64,000 nt of DNA from Nissolia schottii. Its lineage: Eukaryota; Streptophyta; Magnoliopsida; Fabales; Fabaceae. Below are positions 25,202 through 36,990 of this stretch, piece by piece (the first letter of the stretch is position 1; each line of letters starts with the position of its first letter). The stretch is from the NCBI GenBank assembly GCA_003254905.1, contig QANU01048949.1, positions 353-64,352 on the forward strand, in the 5' to 3' direction. Both the position numbers and the translations under genes were made by a program. Below the pieces are notes generated by a model. The model did no database searches and was not told the DNA's origin. It saw only the letters and a program-made list of their open reading frames with translations.

Positions 25202-25342
25202 AGATACCTTCGTTTATAACTTAATTGATACGTCACTTGTTCCTCTTAAACAAAATTTAAAAATCAATATTTTTCGTTTATAAGATACCTTCATTAACTA
25301 AATTGATATGTCACTTCCTCCTCTTAAACAAAATTTAAAAAT
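25202..25342. repeat. Tandem duplication, about 81-bp period
   Basis: AGATACCTTC followed by TTGATACGTCACTT and CCTCTTAAACAAAATTTAAA occurs at 25202 and again at 25283 with a few substitutions. Confidence 0.8.
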
Positions 25343-25562
25343 ACAAGTCTTATAGATGAAAAATATTGATTACAACATTGTGTAGTCTAATGAATTTTAA
25401 ATACTAGTTGTTTCCATCAGAAAATATTTGAGGATAGCGGTGGTAACTGGAAACACCATGTTTGACAAATTAAATCCAACATATATACACGACTTTGATT
25501 TCATTTTATTTTTTACGCTAGAGAAAGTTGAATTCGAAATCTTGAAAAAGAAAAAAAAAAAA

Positions 25563-25659
25563 NNNNNNNNNNNNNNNNNNNNNNNNNNNNNNNNNNNNNN
25601 NNNNNNNNNNNNNNNNNNNNNNNNNNNNNNNNNNNNNNNNNNNNNNNNNNNNNNNNNNN
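25563..25659. other. Assembly gap (97 N)
   Basis: Unknown bases between an A-rich run and a (TA)n tract. Confidence 1.
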
Positions 25660-27172
25660 TATATATATATATATATTGGCAGCTTAACAAACGCGTTGAA
25701 AAATCCTTATAATAATATTAGTGATTTATGATTTGACGCATACTTTAATGTCATAACTTTTGTCAATTTATTATCTTCGTAAAAATTATTGCGTATTCTG
25801 ATATGTCCAATTACTAATTAATTTGTACTACTAATTAGCCTATCTTTCACTCAGATTTATCCATTAATAGGAATGAAGCTAGCATTCCTTTCATAATTTT
25901 TATTCAGCTATTATTAGCATTAATAATTTTCTGATTGTTCTCTCAATTACTTTCCCCACTGAATTAATCCCAGTTATTGTTGTTACAAATGAACTGAAAA
26001 TGACTCACTTACGAAGGCAACCTGAAAGTGAAGAGGGATTCCAAATTTAAACGCTGCAATTATGTCTTAGAAGAGCCTTATCATGTGTGAATATCAATCA
26101 TTACAATATATTAAGTGTTAAGCTTCGTGATGACCTTAGGGAGTTGATCTTCTCAAGTAAAAGTTTTTGTCATTTGAGATTAAATGTGATGTCTCATCAT
26201 TAAAATATTTGTTACTTATGCCATGTGTATGTCACACATTTTCAATTAATAGTAAAAGATCACACTTAACTCCACATGAAACATTTTCACTTGTGAATGA
26301 AAGTTCCATTAATTTGGTTTTGATAGGGGGAAGTTGGGGTTGGGGACTAACCTACGGGAAAGTAGCTACACAAGAATTGTGCTGCCGTTGGAAAATATGG
26401 TTGGGACAGGCTTGAAAAAATAGATCAAATTACATATATCAGAAAAAAAAGAAGAAAACTTAATAATTCAAAGCTTTGCCACCAACATTATGATAAAATA
26501 TTGTTGTGCCAAACATATACGTGAGAGTGTGAGACATATGTCCGTGCTTAAAGCTTGGTAAACGAATTTGCCTTGTTGCTAGTAAACTAAATTTTATTAA
26601 TTAATGAAAGAACTGAATACGTAGACGATAAGAGTAGGCTACCAACCTAATATACCTTAACTTCCCTTTCTAATTAACTTCCAACTTCTTCCTTCTGTTA
26701 CTTGCATTCCTTCTATGTAAAACACCCAATTTGCCCTCCCACTTCCCATCTTTGTACCCGTGTTGCCCTTTAATGGCGAGCATTAATGAATTTAATTCAT
26801 TAACTTAGCTATTACTTACTATATTGAATTTGAAATTAATGAGTGATATAAAAAGTGATAAGAAATATGGGTCCAATAAAGTCTTTATCATCATTTATTC
26901 ATTTCAATTCCGTTTCTTTATTTACTCATTAATTTACCTACAAGGGCTACAACCAATAATAAACTTGGTTCTATTGATTGTCAATACACCTTAATATTAG
27001 CACATGATATGGGGGGGGGCAAACTTGTCATTTGACACATGGATACTTGATTAATCAGTAATCAATAAAGGTATATAGGTTAATGAAAAAACCAAAATTG
27101 TCAAACCTATAAGGGGCAAAATTGTAGTTTACGAAATTTGAGAGGACAATGGGAGAATGGATTGGCTTATGA

Positions 27173-27180
27173 TATAAAAG
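27173..27180 (+). promoter_or_regulatory. TATA box of the Ole e 1-like gene
   Basis: TATAAAAG in the context GATATAAAAGGGGAAG, 117 nt upstream of the chosen ATG at 27297. Spacing suits a 5' UTR of roughly 90 nt. Confidence 0.6.
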
Positions 27181-27296
27181 GGGAAGTAGCGCCTCAAATA
27201 TTGTCTTGTGTTGTCACTTACGTAGGAAGGGGTTCAATATATGATCAACATTACGTAAAACAAAAAGTTGATAAACAAACACACAAAACACAGACA

Positions 27297-29683
27297 ATGA
27301 GCTATTTCCAAGGCTGCCATGCCCTTGTGATGCTCCTCCTCCTCCTCTTCAATATGCTTGGATCTCAGGCGGTGGCGGCGATAGAAGGAGAAGGAGAAGG
27401 AGAAGACAACAACCCTTTGTTTGAGTTTGCGAGCAGAGAAGAAGTGGTGCAAATGGCTGGCTATGGAGAGGAGAAGCTATCCACTGTCCTCGTTACAGGC
27501 TCACTTCATTGTGAGGCCCCTAATTTCCGCACTCCACATTCACGGCCAATACCAGGTAGGTTCACGGCCAACACTAGTCAAGTTTATTATTCCTTAGTAT
27601 ATATGTGTTATGTGCTGCGTTGATCGTATAAGGTTCGGGCAAGTATGTCTATATACACACTTTTATTTCATTAATTAAGAAGGCATGCTTTAAAAATCAG
27701 CTAGCTAGGTTAAGGTTCTTGCGAAAAATAAATATAAATGCTGTTGGCCAAAACGAAGACTAATACTATGTCCACAACTGAAGATACTCTGGCAGTTGGT
27801 GCTCTATTGTTTGGTAACAATTAAGCTTTTCCGTGTTGGTAAAATTTCGACTTCGGAAAAGGTGGGAATAGTTTTTGTTTTCTGAATCGCGTTGGACATT
27901 ATTAATATGGTTGATTGCAATACAAATGAAAAAGAAAGATGGTCGCTACATAAAATACAGTGACAATGATTCGCAACCCTCCTCCCATAATATGATAGGG
28001 GAAAGATAAAGTAATTTGTGATCTTTTCCTCTGTATATCATATTACACAATGATGTTGGGATCGCAGGGGGGGGGGATTGTCATTAAGGATAGAGTAATT
28101 CTAATTGATGGTATGGTGTACCATATCATATCATCCAAGTTATTATTGACAGGGGTCAAGTAATTAGGACCGTAATAGAAGTACATATATAATTAAATGG
28201 GCAAATTTTAGTGCTGAAAAGATGATAAGATAGATTGGACCTAATTATCTTCATGTGAAACATAAAAAATTAGTTTTAAACGATGGATTTCACTTTTTTT
28301 AAGTGTTACATGCACTTTAGAAGGTTAAGTGAATAATCTCTATCATTTAAATAAAAAATAGTTTAAGATTTTATAAATATCATATCATGCGTTAATTTTC
28401 TTAAATGATATGCATGGTAAAGCTTTAAACTTATAACGAAATAAATGTAACTATATTATTACATATCAGCAAAAAAAAATTTTTCCACTAAATGTTATAT
28501 TCATTAAATGATGTGGTGACATATCATTGAGTGTAAGTCTAAAATTTGTTTTTAGAGTAACCAGAATTTTTGACAAAAATAAGAATATTTGTTGGATGAA
28601 ATAAAGCATTATTACCAATTTATTCATTCAAGAATTAACATAGATAACATATCATTTTGACAAGTAAATTTAGCAAAAATTTTGGATTTCTATCATTTTA
28701 TTAAGTGCATTATTTACGTATTGTTTTGTTAGAATGCACATAGAGAAAATGGTGGGCGAAAGAATTTCTTGAACTTTCTTATGGGTTTTTGTTGTGGTTC
28801 GGGCAACAACAATAATACTATTTATATACTCTAAATTTTTAGACATTTAACAATTGCACTTATAAAATATACAGTCTACCATAAATTTTTTTTTTCACTT
28901 TCTCTTTCTTTATGGTAAACCCCATACTTCTATAAAGTGAATGTCAAGTATTAAAAAGTTGGAGCGCGCATAAAACATTTATCTTTTCATTAATATAAGC
29001 ACATTAATACTGAAAACATCTAATATGAATTGTCATACGTAATAAAAGAGGTTCAAAATCAAGTAATATGCAAGTCTATCATATGACTTTAAAGTTGATA
29101 ACGATGGTAAGTCCCCAACAAACAAATAATTTTTCAATACAACGAACCGCCATGCATTATGTGTGCTATGGTTTTTACCAATCCAATACCGAAATAGCCT
29201 ATGCTGTTCTCTCATAAACATTATTCCAACATTATACTCTTATCCATTTTCTTTATTGTACTTTTTAAAATTTGACAATGAGGGCATGCATTATATCTTC
29301 AATTTCCAATATTTTCAAAAAAGTCAATTTCATTTGTCTGCAAGTTTGTTAATTCTAAGATTCATGCAGGAGCTTCGGTTGCTGTGAACTGCCACAGCCA
29401 TGCGAGCAAGAGGAAAGGCAAGTCAACGGTAGTGGCACGAGGTGCCACTGATGAATTTGGAGATTTCATGGTGGACCTCCCTTCCTACCTCCATGCTATT
29501 CCAAACTTGGAAAAGGTTTGCAAAGTGAAAGTTCATCGGATTCCAAAGGGATCGCTGTGCCGGCCAGTTCATGTGAAGAGACACAAGGAACTCAGCCTCT
29601 CTTCCTTTGGGAATGGCATCCGCACCTACACCGCCGGAAACATAAGGCTCCAGCATTCAACTTCTGATGGAGGAAAGGAATAG
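27297..29683 (+). CDS. Secreted Ole e 1 / extensin-like protein
   Basis: Pollen Ole e 1 allergen and extensin family protein. Members are secreted to the cell wall; their exact function is not settled. Two exons, 27297-27555 and 29370-29683, are joined through CCAG|GTAGG and TGCAG|GAGC to encode 190 aa. Residues 1-28 form a signal peptide with a leucine-rich core (ALVMLLLLLFNMLG). The mature part has the family pattern of spaced cysteines: GSLHCEAP, AVNCHSH, EKVCKV and GSLCRP. The TDEFGDFMVDLPSYLH segment is typical of the domain core. The start at 27297 places the hydrophobic core correctly; an upstream in-frame ATG at 27138 lies before the TATA box. The intron is 1.8 kb of AT-rich DNA with no gene inside. 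Arabidopsis At5g47635 is the presumed counterpart. Confidence 0.88.
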
Positions 29684-30188
29684 GGAGGAAGGAATGATTA
29701 GAAACCAAGTATATCAAACAGATTTGGGTTTGGACATATTATTAGTAAGTAAGAGCACCCTTGGATGGCGCTTTAGTCACGGTATTGGGTTGCATCATTG
29801 CATGCGTCTAGAACACCTCTGTATACATACCACTACATATGTGGTACCCCCGTTGTTACCCCCACAAAAAAGTGAAAAACTAGATAGGATCAGTTTGTAA
29901 AATATACCTGTCTGAAATTTGAGTTTCATCATATTGTTAGATATGTATTGTGCAACGACCACTGGTATTTGGTCATATAAAAATGAAAGACCTGTAAGTG
30001 TTCAACGAAGATTATCATAATAATTAATTACCTTAATGAAGCAACATGTAGGTCAACAAACATTCGTATTGCAACCAAACTGACTGGGGCAATACACATA
30101 GCTCAACCAAAAGAAAAAGATTCAAAGAAAAAAGAACAATTTTGAATACTACAAGGCCACAATCCAAGAGTCACAATAACAATAGAAG
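29684..30188. other. Convergent 3' flanks
   Basis: Probable 3' UTRs of the Ole e 1-like gene (plus) and the acyl carrier gene (minus), which converge here. No other feature seen. Confidence 0.5.
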
Positions 30189-30731
30189 TCAAGGCTTTTC
30201 CAAAGTTCTCTGGTCAGCTCCAGAGGCAACGTACTTTGCAACATCAGCACAGGAAGTAAGCTTATCTGCTTTGTCGTCAGGGATTTCGATAGAAAATTCT
30301 TCTTCAAGAGCCATAATAAGCTCTACCCTATCCAAGCTGTCCAGGTTCAAGTCTTTTTGAAAATCAGCTGTTTCAGTTACCTACAAAAAACAGCATCGTC
30401 AAGTTTCCTACAATGTTTCCTTTGGCATAAAAGATAGATACTCAGACGAATAGGTATAACAGATACATGAACTACTCAGCACTAAAAGATAGTCATATAT
30501 CAGAGTAAACTGCATTCTTGACCATTAGTTAAATACCTTTGAGGCATCAATTTTGTCATACTTCTTGACGAGTCCAATTACTCGGTCCAATATCTGATCA
30601 GAGCTGGCACCTGTTGAAGAGCACCAAAATCTCAAATGCACAAGCACATTCTCATCCCTGGTAAAAAACCATCTCTCAGCTGACCTCCTCATATTCACAT
30701 GATTCAAGATAGATTTCCTTATGCTTTGCAT
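30189..30731 (-). CDS. MTACP3: Mitochondrial acyl carrier protein
   Basis: Acyl carrier protein of mitochondrial type II fatty acid synthesis (octanoyl groups for lipoate; ACPs also bind respiratory complex I). Coding exons on the minus strand are 30731-30537 and 30380-30189, joined AAG|GTATTT ... TTGTAG|GTAACT, giving 128 aa. Residues 1-about 40 ([20 protein letters not shown]) are basic and lack acidic residues at first, like a mitochondrial presequence. The carrier domain has [20 protein letters not shown] and the phosphopantetheine site [19 protein letters not shown] with its serine. The protein ends in [19 protein letters not shown] plus a short tail. Gene order supports mtACP3, and the extended N-terminus resembles that paralogue. 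Confidence 0.92.
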
Positions 30732-30746
30732 ATCTGAGAATTCTGT

Positions 30747-31600
30747 AAATGATCCAAGTACTAATTCAAAGTGGTGTGAGCCAGTTAGTTTCAGACAATA
30801 ACAGGCATCATCATCAAGGAGTAAAAGTGAGAGTAATACAAGATATTTTCCTCGTTTCCCTCATTCAAAACAGCGCACTGATACTTTCACTCAAACCATT
30901 ACAAAATACACTGAAGCTACGGAAACACTTTAAACATATAACCATTGCATGCCGTAGAACAAAATCTTCGAGTGCCCTTCAAAGTAAAATAAAAGGTTAT
31001 GGAAATACAAGGGGGGAAAAATCATATGAACTGAATTTGATTGTTCAAAAAATTTATAAATGTACAGTCTCAGTTCAAAAAATCTCATGCTATACATACA
31101 ACTGTTTAAACACAAAAAGTTACACCCCTTTCTATGCAGTCTTCACTATTTAGATATTTATGTATCAAGGGTCACAAAACAGGATTGCGTATAAACCCAC
31201 ATGCAATTCAATTCAATGGATGTGAGAGATTAAAATCAATTGATACACAAGAAAAACAAATACATGTAGAACGTGATGTCGGATTGTCATCAAATAGTAT
31301 TAGTCACTAAGTATTGCTTGCTGCCAACAAGAAACAAGACCAGCCATCCAAAAACTATGCGAGAAGCAGCACAAATCAATAAGGCAAAACCTAAATAAGC
31401 TACTCAAAGCATCAATATATAACACGATGAAACAAGGAAGGAAGCAAATGAAGAAATGGGCACTCACTCACGAGATTCGCAGCTGCAGTGACTGGGATCT
31501 GCCGACAAATAGGATTGTAGGCTACGTGTTTGATGTTTTGCCCCAACACAGACTACAAACCTTTCTCAATTCTCATTCCATAGCGGCCCTATAATAGAAG
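30747..31600 (-). other. Probable 5' UTR intron and leader of the acyl carrier gene
   Basis: Upstream of the ATG (30731) the minus strand has an acceptor-like CATTTACAG (ending near 30752), and a donor CTC|GTGAGTGAG near 31470. An untranslated first exon around 31474-31600 with a roughly 0.7-kb intron is therefore likely. Frames inside have no recognisable protein content. Confidence 0.45.
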
Positions 31601-31698
31601 GGACAATAATGCTGGGAAAATACATTTACATGATTTTAAATGAGTTAAAATATGGATCTATGAGGTAATGTAGGAAATTATGAATGTATGGTTGACGA

Positions 31699-31916
31699 GG
31701 CTGAAATCGGTGAACAGTAACCGATTTTTAACTCCTTTTAAAAAAAAATTCCTCGACTGAAATCAGGTACTATTCATCTGATTTCAGCCCCATTTTTTTT
31801 AAACAAAATTTCTGGGGTTGAAATCGGGTACTGTTCATCCGATTTCAGCCCCTTTTTTTTAAAAAAAAATTCGGGAGCTGAAATCGGCATCTCTTAGATC
31901 AATTTCAACCCGAAAA
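31699..31916. repeat. Hairpin minisatellite, four units of about 60 bp
   Basis: Units begin with CTGAAATC (or TTGAAATC) at 31701, 31757, 31818 and 31878. Each unit is an inverted repeat plus a T-run/A-run spacer. The third unit has TTGAAATCGG, loop GTACTGTTCAT, CCGATTTCAG. The second has CTGAAATCAG, loop GTACTATTCAT, CTGATTTCAG, so a G-C pair in one copy is an A-T pair in the other. It lies between the acyl carrier gene leader and the KINbeta2 start, in the shared upstream region. Confidence 0.85.
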
Positions 31917-32652
31917 TCTCATACATCTATAATTAATTTGAACTGTCCACATTTTATAAAATTTTATTTTCCAAAGCCACGGAAAGATTAAAAAACCCAA
32001 TAATGCGTAGCCCAATGTAGCACCAATCATCACCCTATGAACCCAATGGGCTCGACAAATGGATCATCTATCACTGGATCTAGCTTGGTATCTCCACTCA
32101 AAAAAAAGAAAAGAAAAAAGGAAAAAAGAAGGGGTTAGTGATTAAAATATAATATGGGGACGAAAGAAACGAGAAAGGTGTGGGGGGTGATGTGCGGGAA
32201 ACGACGGCGACGATGAAAACAACACCTGCCCCTCTGAACGGTCGATGGCGGAAAGTGGCAGTACGATGAGATGCATCCATATATGTGTGTATATATATGT
32301 GACACCATGAACATGACATGATATCATATCATATCATATCATATCACATGCAACAGAAAGAAAAGATATATAAAGAGAGAATGAAATCAAGCAATTTGCA
32401 AACAGCATCCTCTTAAAACAAGAAAAAGAGCTTGTTCATGAATGAATATTATATGATGATGACGACGTGACCACCACCACCATCTTCCAAACTCATCGGA
32501 GAATTTTTATAAATCCCCTTTTCCACTCTCCTCCTCCCCAAGTGCTTCTTACCTTTTTCCTTGTAAATTTCCGATTTTTATTCGCAGAATAATCACATTT
32601 TCCATATTTCATCTGTGGATTCTCCTTCTTCTACCTTTTTCCTTCTTTAACG
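31917..32652. other. Shared upstream region / KINbeta2 promoter side
   Basis: Non-coding. Contains an A/G-rich tract (about 32100-32130), a short ATATC tandem repeat (about 32321-32345) and pyrimidine-rich sequence just before the KINbeta2 ATG, probably its 5' UTR. Confidence 0.5.
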
Positions 32653-35573
32653 ATGGGGAATGTGAATGGGAATGCTACTGGTCATTCAGAAGTAGAAGAG
32701 GAGGAGGAAGCAGAAGAAGCTTGCGGTGCTCTGCCGCCTCCCCCTCCTGAATTGATGGGCCACTCTCCCCCCACCAGCCCTGGAGCTACCCATTCTCCAT
32801 TCATCTTCACTCCTCAAGTAAGTTCCTTCCTTTTCTCTCTTCTCTACTTTCTTTTTCTTTTTCTTTTATTTTTTTTTCCATCTATGGCTTCATGGGTTTC
32901 TCTATAATCCAATTTCCCCCATCCCTTTCTCATCAAGTTGAGTTTTCAAATCGATTATCAATCTCAAACGAGCAATTCACTTAGAATGTTACTATGTCTC
33001 GGTTATCAAGTTGATTCCTGGCGCACACCAGCTGTTTGATGCAAGTACTCAAGGTGGATAATGAAGTTCTGAAAGCTTTTTTTCCCCTTTTTTTTCCTTT
33101 TGTTCACTTTGTGTGTGTGTGTGTTTTCAACTACTACTTTACAGTTCCATTAATGCTTTCATCCCGTGGTTCTAGTTTTTGGGTAAATTTGGTTTACTCA
33201 AGCTAGAGAGAAGGTCCATAACATGCTTAGCTTACCTATGAGTCTATGTCCTATCGCTAGGTTTTGGCAATCGGCCGATATCACTTGTACGGAACCAAAT
33301 TGAATATATTGCTGTGGGTGGGAAGCAAGTTGCTTATGGTATTGGAATTGCTTTAAAAGAACTGTCTACACAGTTTTCTAGATTCTTGTCTAAATCAAGA
33401 ATCAATTATGCTGCCCCTTCCCTCCCCAGGTGGTCGAGGTCGACAGTACTAATTGGGACATTTGAGCTTTCGCAATTTTTGTTGTCTGTAATTCACTTGT
33501 GCTATTTGGTCTCTACTTTCTGCTAAACTTGGTTCTCAGTTTTATTCTTTTGGTTACATGTTAGTTCCTGTGGTCCTTGTGGTACCTTTTTTATCTACTG
33601 TTCCTGTGAAATGTTTTCATCAGTTGACAATCATTTCCTTTCCTTTCTATAGGTTCCGGTGGTTCCACTACAAAGACCTGATGAGATGCCTGTTCCAAGT
33701 CATTCCTGGATGCAAACTACTTCAGGGTATGAAGATATGTATAGTGAAGTAGGAATTCCAACAATGATTACTTGGAGTTATGGTGGGAAAGAAGTATCTG
33801 TGGAAGGATCATGGGATAATTGGAAAACAAGGTTTGGAAACTCTGGCATCGTTTTATACTTGCTTTCAAAGGCTACTATGGCTGTTAGTTAGATTCTAAT
33901 ATATCTCGTTTATCAGAATACCCTTGCACAGATCAGGGAAAGACTTCACAATAATGAAGGTACTGCCATCTGGTGTATTCCAGTACAAATTTATTGTGGA
34001 TGGACAGTGGAGGTATGCTCCGGACTTGCCTTGGGCACAAGATGATGCTGGGAATACTTACAACATCTTAGACTTACAGGTACCATTTTATTGACATAGT
34101 TAGCATGCCATCAAACATGATATGTGTTGGTCATTATCTACATAGACAACATAGTTAATATCAAATTTATGGTAAGAGGAGCGCTGATTTGGTAACATGA
34201 TATGGGACTTGTGCACAAAATAAATCCCATGTGATTAAGTTGTAAAAGGGCCAGCCTAATTTCTCCGTAACTAGGGATTGTGTGCTATATTCTCACCTTT
34301 GGGGTTATGAAACATTTTTTTTAATCATTTTTTACTCTTGTTTTTGGTCTAATACATCCCCATTTGTTGGTTTTTCTCCCCTGGGCGTCTTATTTTCACT
34401 TATTTCATACTCTTGATCAAATACCCCTTATCTTCCTACAACAATTTTTTTTGCAGATGCATTATATCCTAAACTCATTTCAGGGATATACTCTTTAATG
34501 AGTCTCAAGATATACAGTCAGATGCCTTCTCATAACTGTAGTCACGTATAAATGTTTTCCATTCATTTTGACTTGTAAATGGAAGTGTTGGCTGGAGCTG
34601 GCATATGATCAGTTGTGTTTTTCTATTTCTATTTCTTCTTGTTACTCTTTGTGCCTTTTGTGTGTCAGCTTTGAATTTTCTTCCAGTAAACACAAGTAGA
34701 CTACTGGAGTCATTAGAAATTAGAATGTTTGAATATTTTTGGATACAAGTGCTAAACCAAAATTTTAAAGCTATAGACTTAATGCCTGTTTAAGTTTCCG
34801 TTTATACAAAACAATCACTGTATTGATTCGGAACACATTACAGTTTGGGCTTTTATGCTTTCTGGATTCAAGTTCTATAGAGGGACTGGGTCATTGTTTT
34901 ATGGATTGTAAGGAAATCCAGACTAGTACAGAAAAAAGAAGGGAGAGAGTTTCTTTTTGTTTTTGTGTCGTATTCTCTACATACGATAAAGGTAGAATTG
35001 GTTAACTATCTGACATATATATTAGTACCACTATGTCTTTTGCTCTTTACTTTGTAACTCTTTGATAACTGGGTAACCACCCTTTTAATGTGGATTGATT
35101 GATTTTTGCTATAGTTCCAGTTGAATTGTTACCCATTTTGTTGTTATTCAATATTTATGCAGCTCCGTATTTTTCAAATATTCTCTTGGCACAAGGGTGT
35201 CATTGACTACTGAATCAAGACTCATGATTTTATTTAACATATGTAGGATTATGTTCCTGAAGACATTGGAAGCATTTCTAGTTTTGAACCTCCTCAATCA
35301 CCAGACTCAAGTTATAACAACTTAGAACTTAATTCTGAAGATTACGCAAAGGAGCCACCCTTGGTTCCCCCACATTTGCAAATGACAGTGCTAAATGTTC
35401 CTGCAACAAGTATGGAAATCCAACCTCCTATGTCAAGACCTCAACATGGAGTGCTCAATCATCTTTACATGCAGAAAAAAAAGAGCACTCCTTCAGTGGT
35501 TGCACTTGGCACAACTCATCGGTTTCTTGCCAAATATGTCACCGTGGTGCTGTACAAGTCTTTGCAGAGGTAA
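32653..35573 (+). CDS. KINB2: SnRK1 kinase beta subunit, KINbeta2 type
   Basis: Scaffold and targeting subunit of the SnRK1 energy-sensing kinase, bridging the alpha and gamma subunits. Four exons: 32653-32817, 33653-33831, 33917-34079 and 35247-35573, all GT-AG, giving 277 aa. The start MGNVNGNAT has the N-myristoylation glycine of KINbeta1/2. An acidic stretch and [11 protein letters not shown] follow. The glycogen-binding (CBM48) domain is at about residues 91-170, with [20 protein letters not shown] and [13 protein letters not shown]. The C-terminal ASC interaction domain (about 195-277) contains [16 protein letters not shown] and [18 protein letters not shown]. Full length compared with Arabidopsis KINbeta2 (At4g16360). 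It sits about 1.1 kb from the divergently transcribed acyl carrier gene. Confidence 0.95.
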
Positions 35574-36990
35574 ACTAAAGATGAACGATATGGAGAATAG
35601 TCTACGGCTCCTTTTATTAATCAATAGAACTTCAAGTATTATACCTATAAGAGAAATGCTAAGCTCCTCCATAAGGGTCAGTATTGTATCACAATATAAT
35701 GCAATTGCTCGATTCGTGATCTGTCAGACAATTTAGTTCCGAATTCTTACATATATTGTGATGCGTTTCTCTAGGAATTTTGGTTGAGTGATTAAAAAGG
35801 ATGAAAATAATTTGACACGGTCTTATCCATATAGTTGGAAAAGCAATTTGTTGGTGTAGCTATTTTACACTGCAGCTGATATCCACCCGACTTACATTTT
35901 CTTATTTTTGATCGCTTCTTGCTCACCCTGTTGGTTGCGTTCGGGTTACATTTCGTGTTTGAGCGTGTTTTAGAGGCATTTTTGGTCCATTTCCCTGCGA
36001 ATTGACCTTTGGTGGGTTAAGAGAGCAGCATTTTTATCTTGCTGGGAGAATGAGACTTTTTTTTCTTGAAAGAAAAATGGCTTATAGTTCTACCCTTTTA
36101 GGGGTGCATTTATATTTGTCTTGTCTTTATTGTTGTCATAAATAAATCCCAACACGTACATGTTATTAAAATCATAAACTAGAACAGATGCTTACTGCAT
36201 ACTTCATCAACCTACCTACGGCCTCTTCCTTTTTCCTATGTTTTCAGCCAGAGAATTTCTAGGTGTTTTGGAATGCGTTTTGAAAAGGGCCGGTGGAAAC
36301 TTCAAATTGTGGTTTCCACCAATGTATTAACTTTTGCCTTTGAGAGTTTGATGGAACTTATTTTTTATAAAATGGAATGGTAAGCAAACTCATTATGAAT
36401 AAGAGAAAAAACTTCGTGGCAGGCCTACACATTTCTCATTCGTAGCGTTTCTGCATATTGTTGCCACCTCAAAAGAAGAAGAAAAATCTGGTTTCGCTTT
36501 TTCCAATTCACTGCATCCATTTGAAGGCCATCTGTGCTATCTTAAACGTCCATTATTTCAGAGATTTCATGCATCCTATTCCTTTTGGAATCAGATTCCG
36601 CCCCTCTGCTATCTATGCTGACCAACCTCTTTCTGCAAAAGCTATAAAATTTCATTTTCATGACCACATACTTTTAAGTTCAAATTCCATTTCGTTTGAG
36701 ATACCAAAAGATGAGTGAAACCGAATGCTCAAGTCTTAACTTTGCCACAAGTCAGATACAACTGTGTTCCATTACCAATAAAAAACCATATATCTGCTAT
36801 CAGAATCAGACACATAAGAGAAGAAAATTATGGAAAAGCCGCCGTGATAACAAGCATGCAAGCATGTACAGAATTGCTAAGCAATTGGTTATTCCTTTCA
36901 CCCTGTACTTAAAAGCTTAACTTGGTTCCCGACCCTTATAACCATAAAGAGAAAAGAAAAAGAAGAAGCCCAACCAATTATGCTGCTTCT
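35574..36990. other. Convergent spacer between KINbeta2 and OPT3
   Basis: 3' UTR-like sequence after KINbeta2 and before the OPT3 stop. Short frames around 36458-36920 show no recognisable protein. No other feature seen. Confidence 0.5.

Larger units (their letters stand above)
24813..27160. other. Intergenic, AT-rich
   Basis: Contains an approximately 80-bp-period duplication (25202-25342), an assembly gap (25563-25659) and a (TA)n tract right after it. No gene recognised. Confidence 0.5.

Noticed and set aside
27138-27296. Upstream in-frame ATG at 27138 as start of the Ole e 1-like protein
   Set aside because: It lies upstream of the TATA box at 27173 and would bury the signal peptide.
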